Assembly (NCBI GenBank): GCA_963169105.1
Contig: OY720633.1
Coordinates: 139,978,700 to 140,042,699 of the forward strand
Source of the DNA: Ceriagrion tenellum
Lineage: Eukaryota > Arthropoda > Insecta > Odonata > Coenagrionidae
Length of the DNA: 64,000 nucleotides
Direction of reading: 5' to 3'
Below the pieces are notes generated by a model. That model searched no databases, had not been told where the DNA came from, and worked only from the letters and a program-made list of their open reading frames with translations. A program made the position numbers and the translations under genes. This document shows, one piece after another, positions 58,804 to 64,000 of this stretch. Position 1 is the stretch's first letter. Every line of letters begins with the position of its first letter.

Positions 58804-59699
58804 TGTCGTTTCCTGATAAATGTCGAGTCACTGAAATCTAGGAATAATGTTAAACTGTTTGAAGAGCATCCTCAAGATGAGCAGTTGCATCCAAAAGCAG
58901 TTGTGATCTACTTTACCCAACTGAGGATAAAATGCAGCTCACAGATATCTCAGAATTTTATGGGGAAAATATTTACCCACAAAAATAATGGATTTATTCT
59001 TAGAGATGCTTAAGGATGACCTAAAAATGACTGCTAAATTTCTACGGCAAACAATTCCTGTGTGGAACATTGCGTGTGTGTTTATTCTTGATATAGCTCT
59101 GAAATCGTTTGCTTTCAAGATATCATTTCAACCCGTATTTTTAGCAGCCGAAATGTTGCGCGTTATTAATTGGTATTGTATTACAGCTGTTGTTAAGATT
59201 TTCAGTATGTGTCCGTCCACTTTTACATGTAAAATTCCTGATCGGCAGCAACGCATGGCATAGAAGCTACGAGACAGAAGTCGTTCGGATTTGGGAATTT
59301 TCGCGCCCGCGTCTACAACTAAAAGTAACAGTACTGAGATATAGTATTGCTTTGTTGTTTTGCGGGCATAATTTGTCCATGCTGTGCTGCTACGCTCCAG
59401 CGTTTATTGCGACAAGCATCTTTGACACATCGGACTTCTCAGACTATGTAGGATGTGTAGAGCACCATATCCATAATCATCTGTAATATTATTTGTTTAT
59501 CAATAATATCAACTATTTATTTCTGGTCTATGATGATGTTAATATTTACATATTGTAAAAATAAAATTATGGCCTATTTCCTCAAAAACCAGAAAATGAA
59601 CTCTACCTTATCATTGGGGATAATATTCTGCCAATATTAAGCCTATTCCCTCTTACACTCCACTTGAACCGATTCTATGTAAGGCATTCTTCGAAAACA
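58804..59699. other. No gene recognised
   Basis: AT-rich. Frames of about 90-98 codons at 58988-59263 and 59190-59486 overlap and show no domain. Confidence 0.35.
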
Positions 59700-60070
59700 T
59701 ACTGTTAATGATATAATTCTCAAAAGCAACTCGTGGTCCTCTTCCCCTTAATTTTTCTTCTCTCCCGTGTCCATAGCTCTCCTCGCAGCCCTCTCTGCCT
59801 ATTACTGCTCTGTCACTAATTTCTTTCTTCCCGCCCGCTCTCACGTCCCTCCTACATTTTGCTAATGACCCCTTTAGGAAGAGAGAGAGAGAGGGGGAGA
59901 GAGGGAGAGAGAGAGGCCGGAGCCGTGAAACAAGGGAGATCTTTATAAGTTCCCTCTTTAAGACGTATGCACGCCTCGCCGCCTTTCTTCATCCGAGCGA
60001 GCGTGGATACAGCGGGAGTGGGTGTGGAAGAGGAGGTGAGGGCGCTCCTACGAAGGATAGGTTTGGGAAT
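59700..60070. other. Island with pyrimidine-to-purine switch and (GA)n
   Basis: C/T-rich 59735-59850, then a GA-rich microsatellite at 59878-59916 and G/A-rich sequence at 60000-60060. Confidence 0.5.
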
Positions 60071-60574
60071 AGTATTGGGTTATACTCGCGGCGATGAATC
60101 AGAATATGCAAGAGGTGTGTTGGCGATTGGCTTTAAGAAAAGTGGATGGATAGCGAAAGGTAACAGAGGATATTTCATTACCTCAATTATTTCAGGTTCA
60201 ATTTCATGAAAGTGTTGAGAATACGTGAAAAAGTGTTCAGTACTGGAGGAAAAACTGTAATAAAAATACTCTCTCAAATATTTAGAAAATCATATAAAAG
60301 ATGATTAAGGGTGGTGGGCACAACAATTTTTAGCGGGGCTTTGATGAAGTGGAAAGCGTTACCCAGTCTATGCTTATATCGTTGTTGGTGACAACCCTAA
60401 TAATTCGATGGTTATGGTGGATTTATTTGTGACATTTGCGTAATAGTGGCCTCAAATATCCTTGTAGTCATGGAAAAAAGAAATTGGTATGGAATAAAGA
60501 AACTTGTATGAACATATTTTCGGAAAAGAAGTGGCAAATGCTTCATTATTATTGATGTTAAAATGCCACGTAAA

Positions 60575-61015
60575 TCTCACTCATTGATCGTTCAAACCTG
60601 AAATTGGTTGACTGCAGCTCTCTAACCTTTCCTATCTATTGCTATTTCCTGTACTTCCTTGTAGTATTTCCTATGTACTTTCCTCCCTATTTGGTCAATG
60701 AAGATATTCCCGAGTCTTCTCCTGAGGACTTTTCCCGCTATTAGTTATGTGCTTCACAAACTCATTGTACCTCAGGGTGTATGTTCGAGTATCATGGTGT
60801 GTCAAATCCATCTGGTTCTTCTTTTCTGTACAGTGTTTCTATTGTACTTTCCTCTTCTTCTCCTATTTGGTATTTTATCCTTTTTGAGTATTGTAGTTCT
60901 AATTACAATAAATGTTTTTTCTAAGTTAGAAAATTCTTCGCTTGATGTCCACTGTACTTCTTCCGTCTCACGTGATGGTACTTCCGAGATTGGTGGAGGA
61001 ATCCACATGCTCTAA
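60575..61015 (-). pseudogene. 3' end of LINE B (antisense copy)
   Basis: On the minus strand NLGSTIT, a stop, DGRSTVDIKRRI (about 60935-60995) matches the same block of the long LINE B copy near 22515-22580. After a deletion, QKRRTRWI and sequence for 'HTLRHYGFVKNIIEGK' follow in shifting frames, then GKSPQEKTRE, EVQEIAIDRKG and AAVNQF at the 3' end near 60595-60625. Stops and an internal deletion make it inactive. It shares its 3' terminal sequence (complement of GGTTGACTGCAG) with the copy at 12025. Both lie on the minus strand. Confidence 0.8.
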
Positions 61016-61693
61016 TTTCTCTCCAGTCCACCACGTAAATACTATGGTAAATTCACTACCTTGCAGAGAATTGGATGAAGATAATAAGATGGTAATGGTA
61101 TCCTATTTTCATACCTTTATGCCAGCAATCACGCCATTTCCTTTCGAGAAAGGATAAGAGAGAGAAGATTAAGTTAATACCGTTAGCCCTAGAATATTGG
61201 CTTTTTACTGAATATTTCCTCCATAGTTTTCTTTCCTTGCAATCTTCTTTCGCTTTTTCCACTTTGCTTTGATTTGATGGATTGCTTTGTACACGTTCTC
61301 CTATACTTATGACTCAAAATATTTCTTCTCTTCTATCATTTTCACCCATGAATTTCGCGTAGGTACATCTGTTTCATTATTTAACTCTATTTCATTCTGT
61401 TATCCATGGTCGATTCTAAAAAGCACGCTCCTCTCATACATGTCAATTGATTTAGCATCCAATTCACATTCCTTCATGATCCACTTATTCCTAACCCAGG
61501 TGGAATAAAATTTAGGAGATAATTTATGTGATGAATTTTTTTAATTTAGAAAAAAATGTAACTATATTTCATTTGCCGAGGTAAACTCAGTCAGTGTGAA
61601 GGAAAGTATAGGACATTAAATTATGAATAAGGTATCTTTAGTTTAAATTTTTGAGGTAATTAAAATAATTTATATGCATGCGTGTAAAAAATA
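61016..61693. other. No gene recognised
   Basis: Could contain older upstream parts of the antisense LINE, but nothing aligns by eye. Confidence 0.3.
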
Positions 61694-61752
61694 CCGGGCT
61701 ATATATAAACAAATCGGGCTATATATAAAAAAATGGGCTATGTATAAAAAAT
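61694..61752 (+). repeat. Short tandem repeat, three units
   Basis: Three near-copies of a roughly 21-bp unit containing GGGCTATATATAAA; the third has GGGCTATGTATAAA. Confidence 0.85.
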
Positions 61753-64000
61753 CACGCAAATTCATCGGAGTGCCCTATATGATATAATTACAGTAAAATG
61801 GTTATGGTCCTTGACTGTAATTAGAATGTGATTGACAGCCTTCTCGTATTCACTCATATTGAGGTTTTTATCGCCATTTTAATGAGGATAATGAAAAATT
61901 GTGGAGATGACACTTGGCAGGGATTGTCCCAAAATGTATCCGTGGCGTTTCACATCCACAGCTTTTAATGTGGGGATCATAAAGTTAACCAAAAGGGACG
62001 CAAAAATTTGAAATTAAAGAAAAGAACAAGAAAATTCACTGTGAATATTTGAAATTGGACTCGGAAAGCCTTTACTAGTGAACGAAAAAGCTTGGGTCCA
62101 ACGAGCATCCCGTCGAGGCATTTTTGCTAAGAAATTCTTAGTATTCAGTTGGTTTTTTTTCAAACATCGTCTCAATTCCAGCAATCCCTCTGCACGTTAC
62201 ACACTTGTGAACTTTTCACGCTGTCCTCCTCTTGAGCACTTTCCTAACTGCGGTGGCGATTAGAGCGGCCCTTTGAAGATTACGGCAGAAGTCCTCATAT
62301 GGTCACCATTTTCCAGAAAATTTGTATATTACCCATGACGCCCCTGTGTGAAGACTTCTCTCACTTCCGGAAAGAGCTTTGGCACCCATATTATTAGGCA
62401 CTCAGGTTAAGAAGTTTTAAGGATAGGCCAATATCTTAAGCCACGCTTTCTTTTACCTTTCTGCAAATGTTGAATTCAAATGTTGAATCTTCTGACTTTT
62501 TCCTCATCGTGGACCGTAAAGGTATTCATATAGCGGACCGATGAATCATTCGCAGTATTTTGTTATTGTTAATTCATATTTGACTTTATATTATGTTTAA
62601 CCTAATGTTGCTATATATATTTCGATATTTTAATCAAACTTGAGTGCAGGATTGCATGGAATGGAGGTTACGTGTTATCCAATATTTATCTGCTACAATT
62701 TTAAGAAACAATGAGGAAACTATGAATTTGTTGAAAAAATCAACGTCAAATCGCAGTGAAATACATCAATTTTTTTAATGGTGCCCTTGTATGAACGAAA
62801 TAGCTGATGGAAATTTTAAATTGTAAAATTGAGATTATTATTCATTCAAAATTCCTAGGTGTAGCAAATACGAATATTTTAAGTCAGTAGATGAAATATT
62901 TATTTATAAAGCTAATTGGGAATGTTTTTTACTGGAGCTTTTTAGGGTAATTGCTTTAAATCTTACGGTGACGTAGGAAATTACTGTTTTGGATAAAGTA
63001 TCAGAATGGGTTTGTTTATGTTAACTTATCCTGTGGGAGTTTCAGATATGTTTTTATACGTGTATTGCTGAATATAATTAGTATCTATTCAAAAATATGA
63101 GAGCAAGCATAGTCGAGGTCTTCAAAAGAGCACGCTCAGCCACGTGGCATATTCTCTCAAACGCTGTCCGGCCTCACGTTTAAGTATTTATTGATCTGAA
63201 TGAAGAGCTTCATGGAATCTAATATCCATCTTCCCGGCCCGTCTTTTAATTACGGTCTCTTTCTTCTTCTCCGATCTCCGGATGTGGTTCATCTGACCAA
63301 GTTGTCCGCAGCTCACCCGCCAGCACAACATCGATTGATCTCTTAATCTCAGAGCGTTCGCTTATTGGATCCGTTTAAAGAGTTCCTTTCTTCCGTCCGT
63401 ATTTTCCTTCTATTTCCTGTCCTTTGCCTCTTGGTTTGGTGACCTCCTTCTAACGGAATTATATCCTCAAGGAAATCATCTAGCGGGTTTCATGGTTCAA
63501 ATATCCCTCTAAATAAGAGTATTTTACCCTCGAACCAATGATCAAGAGAATTATGTGTTGTCTTTTTTTCTCATTGATCTCATAGTATACCTTTTCATGT
63601 TCTATGTTTTTCAATCCATGACTCTGCTCAACATTTTATCAAAACTCTGCGGTATTATAACAGAGATATGCTGTACTAAGGAGAGAAAATGAAAAAATAT
63701 GTTTTATGGACTATAATTAATTTATTTCTCTGTGAATGAGGTTTCAGTTGGGTAAAATTTTGAAAAATTTTAATGAAATATTTTCGCTTTAAATGCCTTG
63801 ATAAATAAAACTGATATGAGTCTCTTCTTTCTCATCGATATTAACTGTAATTATCCAAATAAAATCAATTTATTGATAGGTTATGAATAATTATACTAAT
63901 TTGTCAAATGATTTTTGCCATTTGACTTTACGGCCTATAATCTCCAGAACTAAGAGGCAAATGATATATTTTTTTTTTTTAATAATAATTCTTTATTCCA
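61753..64000. other. No gene recognised
   Basis: AT-rich. 63110-63470 is more balanced and pyrimidine-leaning but has no coding frame. A T-run at 63968-63980 precedes the window edge and could be the reverse of a poly(A) tail of an element lying beyond it. Confidence 0.35.

Overview
The window looks like non-coding arthropod DNA, most likely from an insect with a large, repeat-rich genome. It is AT-rich overall. It has no bacterial-style gene packing, no operons and no long intact reading frame. The recognisable protein-coding matter is almost all decayed transposable elements: two kinds of non-LTR retrotransposon, a Penelope-like retroelement, a mariner, a Helitron fragment, a tRNA-derived SINE and small inverted-repeat elements. 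I cannot name the species.

Layout. A CR1/Jockey-like LINE ('LINE A' here) is present as 5'-truncated copies at 301-775, 44940-45725 and 46738-47187, plus a 3' tail alone at 17398-17460. An RTE-like LINE with an endonuclease and reverse transcriptase ('LINE B' here) has one nearly full-length but ruined copy at 20157-23060, split by a small inverted-repeat element at 21134-21387. Truncated copies or relatives lie at 12025-12480, 33735-34360, 45083-45330 and 60575-61015 (minus), and at 28440-28690 and 50567-50910 (plus). A mariner with both inverted repeats and TA target sites fills 12911-13816. A Helitron helicase tail is at 18530-18742, a tRNA-derived SINE at 24060-24330, and a Penelope-like element with a readable GIY-YIG nuclease motif at 24590-25310. 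Two unnamed repeats stand out: a short inverted-repeat element holding a perfect Pol III B box (57771-57901), and a region with a 62-bp minisatellite flanked by 11-bp direct repeats (31811-32417).

Host genes. The only stretch I would defend as host coding sequence is a likely terminal exon on the minus strand at 56171-56287. It has a splice acceptor, 38 codons, a stop and three AATAAA hexamers. A protein-like minus-strand frame at 18020-18262 and an open stretch with a donor-like end at 58575-58803 are weaker candidates.

Between the repeats lie about ten GC-richer islands. In most of them a pyrimidine-rich half is followed by a purine-rich half on the plus strand, and several carry TAATTA-type motifs. 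Together with long AT-rich stretches without genes, this fits a gene desert or very large introns with scattered regulatory DNA. That reading is inference. I did not find a new multi-gene system. The observations most worth checking are the terminal exon, the skew-switch islands, the stem-loop shared by LINE A 3' ends, and the two unnamed repeats.
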